Assembly (NCBI GenBank): GCA_910585945.1
Contig: CAJUHZ010000017.1
Location: forward strand, 1 to 49,395
Reading direction: 5' to 3'
Source of the DNA: an uncultured Bilophila sp.
GTDB lineage: Bacteria > Desulfobacterota > Desulfovibrionia > Desulfovibrionales > Desulfovibrionaceae
DNA: 49,395 bases
Below, piece by piece: positions 17,256-25,050 of this stretch. The first letter of the stretch is position 1, and each line of letters opens with the position of its first letter. The notes beneath the pieces were generated by a model, which saw nothing but the letters and a program-made list of their open reading frames with translations, did not search any database and was not told the DNA's origin. Made by a program: the position numbers and the translations under genes.

Positions 17256-19355
17256 ATGGCCGGCAACGCGGGCGTCATCTCCAAAATCGACTACAAGCGC
17301 TTCGCCAGACAGGGGGACGTGTTCCTCGGCGTGGGCGTGGTGGTCATTCTTTTCGTCATGCTGGTGCCTTTGCCCACGTTTGTGCTCGACATCATGCTTT
17401 CGCTGAGCATTTCGCTTTCCCTGCTCGTGCTGCTGACGGCCATGTTCATGACCTCGCCGCTCGAGTTTTCGATATTCCCTTCCCTGCTGCTGGTGACGAC
17501 GCTGCTGCGTCTCGCGCTCAACGTGGCCTCCACGCGACTCATTCTGCTCAACGGCGATCAGGGGCCGGACGCGGCCGGCGAGGTCATCCGATCCTTTGCG
17601 GAATTCGTGGTCGGGGGCAGTTATGTGGTTGGCGCGGTCATCTTCCTCATCCTGTTCATCCTGAACAAGATCGTCATCACCGCAGGCACGACGCGCATTG
17701 CCGAAGTGGCGGCGCGTTTCACCCTGGACGCCATGCCCGGCAAGCAGATGGCCATTGAAGCGGACCTCAACTCGGGGCTGATCGACGAGGCCGAGGCCAC
17801 CGAACGCCGGCACAACATCCGGAAGGAAGCGGACTTCTACGGCGCGATGGACGGCGCGGGCAAGTTTGTGCAGGGGGACGTCACCGCGGGCCTCTTCATC
17901 ACCCTGATCAACCTGATCGGCGGCATCCTCATCGCCATGCTGCAAAAGGGCATGTCGTGGAGCGACGCGCTGACGACGTTCTCCCTGCTCTCCATCGGGG
18001 ATGGTCTGGTTTCCACCATTCCGTCGATCATCGTGTCCACGGCTGCCGGCCTCATTGTGTCGCGCGCCGCGGCGGAAGCCAAGATGGGCGAGGAATACAT
18101 CGCCCAGCTCACCTACAATTCGCGGGTGCTCAAGCTGGCCTCGGCCGTGCTGTTCGTCTTTGCCCTGGTGCCCGGCATGCCGACGATCCCGTTCCTGACC
18201 TTTTCCGCCATGCTCTTTTTCCTCTCCAGGATCATCGGGAACAACGAGACCGCGGAAGAGACCAAGGCGGCGAAATCCGGCGCGGCGCGGCACAGCGAAG
18301 GCGCGGACACGCCGGAGGAAGTGCAGGCGCTCCTGCCCCTCGACACCCTCGAACTGGAAGTCGGCTACGGGCTTATCCCCCTGGTGGACGAGGAACAGAA
18401 CGGCAACCTGCTCTCGCGCATCCGCTCCATCCGCCGGCAGTTCGCCCTGGACATGGGGGTGGTCATTCCCTCGCTGCACCTGCGCGACAACCTGCAATTG
18501 AAACCCGGCCAGTATGTGTTGCTGATCAAGGGCAACCAGGCGGCCACGGCGGAAATCCTCATCGATCACTATCTGGCTATGGATCCGGGCAATGCGGTGC
18601 ATCAGGTGGAAGGCATCGAAACGCGCGAACCCGCGTTCAACCTGCCGGCCATATGGATCAGCGAGCCGCAGCGCGAGGAAACCATGCTGGCCGGCTATAC
18701 GGTTGTGGACCCGGCCACGGTCATCGCCACGCACCTGACCGAGGTGTTCAAGCGTCATCTGGCCGACTTCCTCGGCAGGCAGGAGGTGCAGGGGCTGCTC
18801 GACACGCTGGCCAAAAGCGCGCCCAAGGCCGTGGAGGATCTGGTTCCGGGCACGCTCCCCCTTGGCGTGGTGCAGAAGGTGCTGCAAAACCTCGTGCGCG
18901 AAAACGTGTCCATCCGCGACATGCTCACCATTGTGGAAACCCTGGGCGACTACGGCGGATCCACCAAGAATCCGGAGACGCTCACCGAGTATGTGCGCGA
19001 GCGCCTGGCCCGGACCATTATCAAGACCTACCTGGACAGCGAGGGCGCCCTGCCGGTCATCACGCTCGACGCCACTGTGGAGCGCACCCTGCAGGAGTCT
19101 GTCCGGCAGGTGGACGGCGGGGCCTACCTTTCGCTCAACCCGGCGGTCGCGCAAAAACTTGTCCACAACATCAATCTGGCTGTGGAAGGGGCCGTGCATA
19201 CGGACGGCCAGCCGGCCCTGCTTGCTTCGCCCCTTGTTCGTCCGCACCTGGCGCAACTTGTACTCCGCTTTCTGCCCAACGTGCCCGTGATTTCTCAGGC
19301 GGAGATTCCTCCCGACACCCGGCTCCAGGGCGTCGGCGCTGTGGGGCTTGACTGA
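17256..19355 (+). CDS. flhA: Flagellar export protein FlhA
   Basis: The largest export-gate subunit, coupling ion flow to secretion. 699 residues, with eight membrane segments in the first 320 residues and the family segment SPLEFSIFPSLLLVTTLLRL; the conserved cytoplasmic loop follows (RFTLDAMPGKQMAIEADLN). The C-terminal cytoplasmic domain (about 340-699) begins near LLPLDTLELEVGYGLIPLVD. The ATG is preceded by AGAGGTG. The stop codon overlaps the flhF start (TGATG), so the two are translationally coupled. Confidence 0.97.
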   Translation: MAGNAGVISKIDYKRFARQGDVFLGVGVVVILFVMLVPLPTFVLDIMLSLSISLSLLVLLTAMFMTSPLEFSIFPSLLLVTTLLRLALNVASTRLILLNGDQGPDAAGEVIRSFAEFVVGGSYVVGAVIFLILFILNKIVITAGTTRIAEVAARFTLDAMPGKQMAIEADLNSGLIDEAEATERRHNIRKEADFYGAMDGAGKFVQGDVTAGLFITLINLIGGILIAMLQKGMSWSDALTTFSLLSIGDGLVSTIPSIIVSTAAGLIVSRAAAEAKMGEEYIAQLTYNSRVLKLASAVLFVFALVPGMPTIPFLTFSAMLFFLSRIIGNNETAEETKAAKSGAARHSEGADTPEEVQALLPLDTLELEVGYGLIPLVDEEQNGNLLSRIRSIRRQFALDMGVVIPSLHLRDNLQLKPGQYVLLIKGNQAATAEILIDHYLAMDPGNAVHQVEGIETREPAFNLPAIWISEPQREETMLAGYTVVDPATVIATHLTEVFKRHLADFLGRQEVQGLLDTLAKSAPKAVEDLVPGTLPLGVVQKVLQNLVRENVSIRDMLTIVETLGDYGGSTKNPETLTEYVRERLARTIIKTYLDSEGALPVITLDATVERTLQESVRQVDGGAYLSLNPAVAQKLVHNINLAVEGAVHTDGQPALLASPLVRPHLAQLVLRFLPNVPVISQAEIPPDTRLQGVGAVGLD

Positions 19356-20431
19356 TGCAGATCAAGACGTTTTCCGGTCCGGACGCGCGGGTTGTGCTGG
19401 CGCAGGTGAAGGCGGACATGGGAGAGGATGCCGTCATCCTCTCCAGCCGGGAGGTGCAGAAGGACGGCCAGCGCTGGCACGAAGTGACGGCGGGCCTTGA
19501 CCATCCCGGCGGCGACAGCGGCTCGATGCCGGCCGAGTGGGCCGAATGGCGCAAGGAATGGGGCAAGCTCAAGGAGCACCTCTACACCCTCATGCAGCCG
19601 TCCATCCAGTGGGAACGGCTTTCGCCCCGCCAGAGGGTCGCCCTGGAATACCTCCAGCGCGAGGGCGTGGCCGATCCGGTGATCATGGACCTGTACCAGA
19701 AGATGCTCTCCGGCTCGTCCGTGCTGGAGGCGCTGGGGGATCTCATGCCTGTTCGCCCCTGGGGGGCGGACGAGTGGCCGGAGCGCGTCCATGCGGTGGC
19801 CGGCCCCTATGGATCGGGAAAAAGCACGGCCGCCCTGCGCATGGGCATGTTGTTGCGCAAGGAAGCTCCGTCGCTCAAAATCGCGTTCATCAACGCGGAT
19901 TGCGAACGCGGCAACGGCCGGCTCCTCCTCCGGCACTGGGCCGAACTTTCCGACTTCCTGTACACGGAAGCGCCCGACGCGGAAAGCATGCGCGCCGCCC
20001 TGCGCGCCTGCGGCGAGGCCGACAGGATTTTCATCGATCTTCCCGGCATAGGAGGGCAGAGCGGCACGCTTCTCGACAGCCTCGGCTCGCTCGGCATTCA
20101 GGGAATCGGCGCGGCCGTTCACCTGACCCTGCCTCCCCATTACAGCGACGCCCAGAACCGCGCCTTTCTGACGCGCTACCAGACGGGCCTGCTGGCGAGC
20201 ATCGTCTGGAGCAAGCTGGACGAAGCGGCGGGATATGGCCCGCTGATCAATGTCGCCGTCACTTCGGGGCTGCCCGCATCGGCCCTCTCGCACGGGGCGG
20301 GGATGCGGAGCACGCTTTCCCCGGCGCGCGAAACCCTGTTGTGGCGGCTTGTATTCAAACGCCAGTTGCCGGGGCAGGGGGCCTCCTCCGCCGGGGAAGA
20401 AGGGGGGCGGGCGTCGGCCGAGGCCGAGTGA
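19355..20431 (+). CDS. flhF: Flagellar SRP-type GTPase FlhF
   Basis: A signal-recognition-particle-like GTPase that sets the place and number of polar flagella. 358 residues: an N-terminal B-like domain starting MQIKTFSGPDARVVLAQVKA, a helical N domain, and a G domain. The P-loop is GPYGSGKST (about residues 150-158). Several GTPase motifs depart from the usual: where most FlhF proteins have DTYRIGA this one has NADCERGNGR, and where they have DTAGR it has DLPGIGGQS. The guanine-specificity motif appears as SKLDEA in place of TKLDEA. It probably still binds GTP but may have altered hydrolysis. It is separated from flhG by 258 bp of intergenic repeats. Confidence 0.88.
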   Translation: MQIKTFSGPDARVVLAQVKADMGEDAVILSSREVQKDGQRWHEVTAGLDHPGGDSGSMPAEWAEWRKEWGKLKEHLYTLMQPSIQWERLSPRQRVALEYLQREGVADPVIMDLYQKMLSGSSVLEALGDLMPVRPWGADEWPERVHAVAGPYGSGKSTAALRMGMLLRKEAPSLKIAFINADCERGNGRLLLRHWAELSDFLYTEAPDAESMRAALRACGEADRIFIDLPGIGGQSGTLLDSLGSLGIQGIGAAVHLTLPPHYSDAQNRAFLTRYQTGLLASIVWSKLDEAAGYGPLINVAVTSGLPASALSHGAGMRSTLSPARETLLWRLVFKRQLPGQGASSAGEEGGRASAEAE

Positions 20432-20468
20432 TCCTTCATGATCCCCTGTTCCGAAGCAAACTGTTTTG

Positions 20469-20573
20469 GAAGTCATTTCATGACTCATATGAAATGACTT
20501 CCACTGTCAGGCGTGAGCCTGGCACGGCGCGAAAAGCGCCGTGAACGAGTCAGAAACCACGTTTTTGGGCGAA
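20469..20573 (-). repeat. Dispersed intergenic repeat family 1, copy B
   Basis: The most complete copy, inverted relative to copy A. It holds two hairpins: GAAGTCATTTCATGACTCAT paired with ATGAAATGACTTC (20469-20502), and CACGGCGCGAAAAGCGCCGTG (20523-20543). Then comes AGTCAGAAACCACGTTTTTG. It lies between flhF and flhG. Confidence 0.8.
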
Positions 20574-20585
20574 TGATTCAGCAAC

Positions 20586-20678
20586 GCAAACCGCGTTTTT
20601 CCGCGCTTGTCCCGCTCCGCGGGGAAATGCGCCGCGATTGAAGATGAATATTTTCAACCGCAAAATGTTCTAACCGTT
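20586..20678 (+). repeat. Dispersed intergenic repeat family 3, copy a
   Basis: It contains CAAACCGCGTTTTTCCGCGC, then GCGATTGAAGATGAATATTT closing with TTCAACCGCAAAATG, which forms a hairpin. A matching unit is at 43732-43833 and a degenerate one at 2985-3012. It ends just before the ribosome site of flhG and may act in the flhG leader. Confidence 0.6.
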
Positions 20679-20689
20679 TTGGAGTGAGC

Positions 20690-21517
20690 ATGAGCCTCGA
20701 ACTTCCGCTGGTTTTTTCCATCACCTCCGGCAAGGGCGGCGTGGGAAAAACGAATCTGGCCGTGAACCTGGCCTGCTGCCTTGCGGAATCCGGCAAGCGT
20801 GTGGTGCTGCTTGACGCCGATCTGGGGCTCGCCAATGTGGATGTGCTGCTCGGCCTCACGCCCGCCCGCAATCTTTTCCACCTCTTTTATGAAGAAGCCT
20901 CCCTGAAGGATATCCTGTGCGATACCCCGTACGGGTTCCGCATTCTCCCCGCGTCTTCCGGCATGACGGACATGCTTTCTCTCTCCACGGGGCAGAAACT
21001 GGAGCTGCTTGAGGCTGTGGACGAGCTGGAGGATCAGGTCGATTACTTTATCGTGGACACGGGGGCCGGGATCAACGACAACGTGATGTACTTCAATCTG
21101 GCCGCGCAGGAACGGCTGGTGGTGCTGACCCCGGAACCCACGTCGCTCACGGACGCATACGCGCTCGTCAAGGTGCTCAAGCTCCGGCACGGGGTGGACA
21201 AATTCAAGATTCTGGTCAATATGGCTCAGGACATGAAAATGGCGAAGGATATTTTCCTCCGTCTGCACATGGCTTGCGATCATTTCCTGAGCGGCGTGTC
21301 GCTGGATCTCGTCGGCGTTGTCCCGCATGATCCCGCCGTGCGCGCTTCGGTGGTGAAGCAGCGGCCGTTCTGTCACGCCCTGTCCGACGACGGGGCGGAA
21401 AGCGAGGCCGCCCGCGCCGTGCGCCGCATTGCGAAAGGCATTGAAACGTGGAACGTATCGGCGAATCTTGATGGCAATATCAAATTCTTCTGGAAAAAAC
21501 TCCTCTTCCGGCAGTAG
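20690..21517 (+). CDS. flhG: MinD-like ATPase FlhG (FleN), flagellar number regulator
   Basis: A ParA/MinD-type ATPase that works against FlhF to limit flagellar number. The deviant Walker A motif is SGKGGVGKTNLAVNLA near the N-terminus, Walker A' is LLDADLGLANVDVLLG, and Walker B/switch is YFIVDTGAGINDNV. The C-terminal basic, aromatic stretch (NIKFFWKKLLFRQ) could bind membrane as in MinD relatives. ATG 20690 is chosen with GGAG seven bases upstream; GTG 20684 is an alternative. Its 3' end overlaps the start of the sigma factor gene. Confidence 0.93.
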   Translation: MSLELPLVFSITSGKGGVGKTNLAVNLACCLAESGKRVVLLDADLGLANVDVLLGLTPARNLFHLFYEEASLKDILCDTPYGFRILPASSGMTDMLSLSTGQKLELLEAVDELEDQVDYFIVDTGAGINDNVMYFNLAAQERLVVLTPEPTSLTDAYALVKVLKLRHGVDKFKILVNMAQDMKMAKDIFLRLHMACDHFLSGVSLDLVGVVPHDPAVRASVVKQRPFCHALSDDGAESEAARAVRRIAKGIETWNVSANLDGNIKFFWKKLLFRQ

Positions 21518-22295
21518 GGAGGCTGAAAGCCGCTCGGAAAGCGCCGGCCCGTGGGACGATCTGGAATCCGGCGTCCGGACGTGGGAGGCTTTTTCTCATG
21601 CCGATCAGGAGCGGATTGTGCGGCATTATGCGCCGAAAATCCGCTTTCTGGCCTTGCGGCTCAAGGCCAAGCTTCCGCGCAGCGTGGAATTGACGGAGCT
21701 TATGAGCGCCGGCACGCTCGGCCTCATGGAGGCGCTCGGCAAGTTCCGCCCCCAGCTTGGCATCCGCTTCGACACCTATGCCGAAAACCGTATCCGCGGG
21801 GCCATGCTGGACGAACTGCGGCGGCTTGACTGGTTCCCCCGAAGTCTGCGCCAGCGGGTGCGTCAACTGGACGAGGCCGTGTGGCGGATCGAGCACGAAA
21901 AGGGGCGCCCCCCCACTGAAGAAGAATTGCAGGCGCACACCGGGATGACCGTCAAGGATATCCGCGTGGGGCTTGAGGCGTTGCAGAACCAGCTCTGCCT
22001 GTCGCTCGACACCATTCAGGATTCCATGACCGCCGAACCGGCCGCGATGGAAGGAGAACCCTTCCGGGACACGGCTCTTGCCGAGCTTGCGGAGAGGGTC
22101 GCCACCCTCATGGATACATTGACACCAAGAGAGAAATTGGTATTGTCTCTCTACTACAGTGACGAGTTGAACATGCGGGAGGCGGCGGAAGTCATGGGCG
22201 TTACCGAAGGCCGCGTCTCCCAGTTGCACAGTCAGGCTCTTGCCCGGCTCAGACGTGAATTTTTGCGCCAGTATGGCGATGCCGGAAACGTGTGA
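21471..22295 (+). CDS. fliA: RNA polymerase sigma factor FliA (sigma-28)
   Basis: Directs transcription of late flagellar and chemotaxis genes. Region 2 is visible in IVRHYAPKIRFLALRLKAKL, the SVELTELMSAGTLGLMEAL core and FDTYAENRIRGAMLDELRR; region 3 follows WFPRSLRQRVRQLDEAV; and region 4 is TPREKLVLSLYYSDELNMRE with the helix-turn-helix MGVTEGRVSQLHSQALARL. The start is uncertain: ATG 21471 gives MAISNSSGKNSSSG, while an earlier ATG at 21429 would extend it by 14 residues. Both lie within the end of flhG, so the genes are coupled. No good ribosome site is visible. Confidence 0.92.
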   Translation: MAISNSSGKNSSSGSREAESRSESAGPWDDLESGVRTWEAFSHADQERIVRHYAPKIRFLALRLKAKLPRSVELTELMSAGTLGLMEALGKFRPQLGIRFDTYAENRIRGAMLDELRRLDWFPRSLRQRVRQLDEAVWRIEHEKGRPPTEEELQAHTGMTVKDIRVGLEALQNQLCLSLDTIQDSMTAEPAAMEGEPFRDTALAELAERVATLMDTLTPREKLVLSLYYSDELNMREAAEVMGVTEGRVSQLHSQALARLRREFLRQYGDAGNV

Positions 22296-22316
22296 TTCCC
22301 GGCGAGGAGTTATTGC

Positions 22317-22697
22317 ATGGCTTATGATCCGGATATGCGGGTTCTGGTTGTGGACGATTTTTCCACCATGCGGCGGATAGTCAAAAATATTTTGCGCCAG
22401 CTTGGCTTCAATAACGTGGTTGAAGCCGACGACGGCACCACCGCATGGGAAATCCTGAACAAGGAAAAGATAGATTTCATCGTTTCCGACTGGAACATGC
22501 CGCAAATGGCCGGGATCGACCTTCTCCGCAAGGTGCGGGCCAGCGAAGAGTTCGCCAATACGCCCTTTCTCATGGTGACGGCCGAAGCCCAGCAGGAAAA
22601 TATCATTGAGGCCGTGCAGGCGAAGGTTTCCAACTACATCGTCAAGCCGTTCACCGCCGAGACCATGAAGCAGAAAATCGACAAGATTTTCGCGTAG
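22317..22697 (+). CDS. cheY: Chemotaxis response regulator CheY
   Basis: A single receiver domain of 126 residues that, when phosphorylated, binds the flagellar switch. The acidic pocket is D13/D14 (VVDDFSTM), the phospho-acceptor D58 (SDWNMPQ), the switch threonine T88 (MVTAEA) and the lysine K110 (IVKPFTAE). A GAGGAG ribosome site lies nine bases before the ATG. It follows fliA by 21 bases, so it is probably the end of the flhG-fliA-cheY transcript, which closes with a strong terminator. Confidence 0.95.
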   Translation: MAYDPDMRVLVVDDFSTMRRIVKNILRQLGFNNVVEADDGTTAWEILNKEKIDFIVSDWNMPQMAGIDLLRKVRASEEFANTPFLMVTAEAQQENIIEAVQAKVSNYIVKPFTAETMKQKIDKIFA

Positions 22698-22710
22698 ATT
22701 TTAACCATGC

Positions 22711-22757
22711 GGCTTTCCGGCGCGCCTTGCGCGGGCGCGTCCGGCAAGCCTTTTTTT
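22711..22757 (+). terminator. Strong intrinsic terminator after cheY
   Basis: A long stem, GGCTTTCCGGCGCGCC pairing with GGCGCGTCCGGCAAGCC (one mismatch, one bulge), followed by seven T. It should end the flagellar transcript before the FliL-like gene. Confidence 0.85.
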
Positions 22758-22834
22758 GACTTGCATGTTCACGGTGACGGGTGTGCCCGCCGTGCGGCCC
22801 GAGGCCGCGGCCGGCCGTTGCAAAGGGGGCTTTC

Positions 22835-23518
22835 TTGGTTGACGCGGATACGCTGGGAAAGGCGCAGGCCGATACCGGCGCCCTCAAGATGGGGGAATTC
22901 GCCGTCCAGGCCAGCCAGAAGGTGCAACTGGACATTGACGACGCCCCGTTTCTTGCCGAGCCGGAAGAAACCGCGCCGACTCCTGCTGTTCGGCGCGAAG
23001 CCGCTCTGGCCATGAATGCGGCCGATGACGAGGCTGCCAAAAAACGGGCGCGGAGAAAGCGGCTGATCATTCGCGGAAGCGCCGCCGTTTTCGGGCTGGC
23101 TGTCGTCGCGGCCGGAGCGGCGTGGTTCATGCGCGGCACAGCGCCTGTCCCGACTCCGGCATTGCCGGAGCCTACCGTCATTGTGGTTCCTTCGCCAAAA
23201 AGCGTTGCCGGGCCGCCGCAATACAAGATCGAGTTTGCTCCCTTCATGGTCGAGCAGCAGGAAGGCGGGGAAGTGCACTTTCTGCAGGCGCGCTTTGCGG
23301 GGATTTCCCAACTGGAAGGCGTGATCAACGAAGCGCGCAATAAACAGCTTGTCTTGCGGGACTCCATCTACTATTATTTGCGGAACAAGACGCATCAGTA
23401 CCTGGTGAACCCTGAAAATGCCATGACCATCAAGCAGGATTTGCAGGATATCGTCAACGGCATTCTGACCCAGGGGAAAATGGATGATATCTTGCTGGTA
23501 AACTATATCATCAAGTGA
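22835..23518 (+). CDS. fliL: FliL-family flagellar basal-body protein
   Basis: FliL sits around the stator at the inner membrane and supports motor torque. The protein has a cytoplasmic N-terminus of about 85 residues, longer than usual; a basic stop (KKRARRKRLIIR); one membrane segment (GSAAVFGLAVVAAGAAWFM); a Pro-rich linker; and a periplasmic FliL domain (about 130-227, PQYKIEFAPFMVE, LRDSIYYYLRNKT, IKQDLQDIVNGIL, GKMDDILLVNYIIK). TTG 22835 is preferred because AAAGGGGG lies just upstream; an ATG at 22781 extends into an apparently non-coding, terminator-proximal stretch. Confidence 0.8.
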   Translation: MVDADTLGKAQADTGALKMGEFAVQASQKVQLDIDDAPFLAEPEETAPTPAVRREAALAMNAADDEAAKKRARRKRLIIRGSAAVFGLAVVAAGAAWFMRGTAPVPTPALPEPTVIVVPSPKSVAGPPQYKIEFAPFMVEQQEGGEVHFLQARFAGISQLEGVINEARNKQLVLRDSIYYYLRNKTHQYLVNPENAMTIKQDLQDIVNGILTQGKMDDILLVNYIIK

Positions 23519-23522
23519 GCGC

Positions 23523-23846
23523 ATGTCCGTACAAGCTACCGTTCCCCTCCTCTTTGCGCAGCAGATGGGGCCGGCAGGGAGATTGGCCCACGATCTCGCC
23601 ACGCACCCTGAAGCTTCCCAGAACATGGCCCGTCAGTTGACGGAAGCCATGTTGCGGCAAGAGAGCCAGCAGGTGCAAAAACTGGAGGATTCCGACTCCT
23701 CCCCGGCGATTCGTGACGAGGAGCGGCAGCGGCGCGGTTCAGCGGAGCAGGAGCGGCAGCGCCGCAAGTCGGAAGACAGGGAGGAGGATTCTTCACCCCT
23801 CCTGGAAGCGCCTCATCTCGGCCTGCTCCTCAATTGCAAAATCTAG
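23523..23846 (+). CDS. Hypothetical protein in the flagellar cluster
   Basis: 107 residues, unrecognised. The first half is mixed helix (PLLFAQQMGPAGRLAHDLAT, QLTEAMLRQESQQVQKLED); the second half is very Arg/Glu/Ser-rich and likely disordered (DEERQRRGSAEQERQRRKSE). It ends LLEAPHLGLLLNCKI, hydrophobic and possibly a docking tail. It begins four bases after the fliL stop and is followed within 35 bases by a DUF2802-like gene, so it probably belongs to the same transcript. No signal peptide. Confidence 0.6.
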   Translation: MSVQATVPLLFAQQMGPAGRLAHDLATHPEASQNMARQLTEAMLRQESQQVQKLEDSDSSPAIRDEERQRRGSAEQERQRRKSEDREEDSSPLLEAPHLGLLLNCKI

Positions 23847-23877
23847 GCGTGTTTCGTGCACGCCGCGACACCTGCCT

Positions 23878-24300
23878 ATGACTCTGCCTCTCTGGATCAT
23901 CGCAATCGTCACTGTGGCGGAGTCCGTCCTTGTGGCTCTTGTCTTCCTTTTTTTTCTCCGTCTTCGGCGTTCGGAGGCCATGCTCACCGAGCTTCAGGCC
24001 AATCAGGAAGCCATGCTCGATCGTCTGCGCCGGAATGCGAATCTGGAACAGGCGCTGGTCGACACCTTTGCGCAACGCCAGGAGCAACTTGTTCTGGTCA
24101 ACGAGCAACTGGAAGGACGGATTGAAGCCTTGAAGCGCCTGCTTGACCAGGCGGAAGGCATTTGCCGCTCTCCGCAGTTCTTGCGCGAGCTTATTCTCAA
24201 CGGCCGCCGCAAGGGGCAGACGGCTGCCCAGATCGCCCGCGCCACCGGCCTTACCGTGGACGAGGTGGAAATCATCCTTGTGCAATGCGGGGAAAACTGA
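23878..24300 (+). CDS. Membrane-anchored coiled-coil protein, DUF2802-like
   Basis: 140 residues: an N-terminal membrane segment (LWIIAIVTVAESVLVALVFL), a coiled coil (about 35-100, LRRNANLEQALVDTFAQRQE and so on), and a C-terminal helix-turn-helix-like tail (GRRKGQTAAQIARATGLTVD followed by EVEIILVQ). This layout matches DUF2802 proteins, often found beside flagellar/chemotaxis genes. Function unknown. The ATG at 23878 is chosen because it opens directly into the membrane helix; the frame is open further upstream but there overlaps the preceding gene. Confidence 0.65.
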   Translation: MTLPLWIIAIVTVAESVLVALVFLFFLRLRRSEAMLTELQANQEAMLDRLRRNANLEQALVDTFAQRQEQLVLVNEQLEGRIEALKRLLDQAEGICRSPQFLRELILNGRRKGQTAAQIARATGLTVDEVEIILVQCGEN

Positions 24301-24314
24301 AACGCAAAAAACTG

Positions 24315-24343
24315 TTGACGGCGTGCGGCTGTTGCGATAGAAG
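24315..24343 (+). promoter_or_regulatory. Sigma-70-type promoter of tRNA-Ala
   Basis: TTGACG (24315-24320), a 17-base spacer, TAGAAG (24338-24343). The same pair of hexamers with the same spacing precedes tRNA-Arg at 45061-45089. Confidence 0.75.
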
Positions 24344-24359
24344 TCTTTCCACGCCGTGT

Positions 24360-24435
<76 letters not shown>

Positions 24436-24553
24436 GAAATTTCGGGCGCTTGCATGAAAGATGCAAGCGCCTTTTCTGTATCTTGCGTGTCACCGCCTTC
24501 ATGCGACATTTCTCTGCCGCGCCCGGATCGTTCCGGCATGTAAAACGCTCTTC

Positions 24554-24712
24554 ATGAATCCGCCGGCTGCAAGGCCGTCTTTTGCGTCCGGAGGCGTTGC
24601 AGGGCCAATATTGGCCGCGGCATGTTCAAGACAGCTTCGCCCGCTGTTTGCTCTTGCCGGCCGGAAAAAACGGCTGTTCGCGGACGGCGTTGTACGGAGG
24701 CCCGGCCCTAAA
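24554..24712 (+). repeat. Dispersed intergenic repeat family 2, copy a
   Basis: About 155 bp. Blocks in order: ATGAATCCGCCGGCTGCAAG, GCGTCCGGAGGCGTTGCAGG, AGACAGCTTCGCCCGCTGTT, CTTGCCGGCCGGAAAAAACG, TCGCGGACGGCGTTG. Other copies: inverted at 25841-25992, partial at 28932-28996, and 44304-44462. Here it lies between tRNA-Ala and the 3' end of azlD. Confidence 0.8.
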
Positions 24713-24723
24713 GCTGACCTTGA

Positions 24724-25050
24724 TCAGGCCATCCAGTAACGGATAAGCGCCACCGTTCCCATGCCCACAGCAAGGGCGCTGAAAAGGCTTCCCTTTTTGT
24801 ACCAGCACACGGCCAGCGTAGGAAGAGAGGCAATAAAAAAAAGGTTGTCGAATGACAGGTCAAGCTTGCCGTTTACGAGCGTCAAGTCAGGCATGACCAA
24901 CGCGGCAAGTACGGATACAGGCACGAAAGACAGCCAGCGCACCAGGAGCGGAGGGAGTTTGCGCCCTGCAAGCAGCGTGATGGGAACAACGCGGGGAATG
25001 AGAGTGGCAAGGCACATGCCGAAGATGCAGAGCAGAATGTCAGCATTCAT
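24724..25050 (-). CDS. azlD: AzlD-family branched-chain amino acid export subunit
   Basis: The small partner of AzlC. 108 residues with four hydrophobic segments. The family start CIFGMCLATLIPRVVPITLL is clear, as is LPPLLVRWLSFVPVSVLAAL. It overlaps the end of azlC by 11 bases in the same direction. AzlCD exports branched-chain amino acids or related compounds; the substrate here is inferred. Confidence 0.88.
   Translation of the reverse strand: MNADILLCIFGMCLATLIPRVVPITLLAGRKLPPLLVRWLSFVPVSVLAALVMPDLTLVNGKLDLSFDNLFFIASLPTLAVCWYKKGSLFSALAVGMGTVALIRYWMA

Noticed and set aside
16986..19256. A 756-codon open frame on the - strand opposite flhA
   Set aside because: Antisense to flhA/flhB, extreme His/Arg/Gln composition and no ribosome site.
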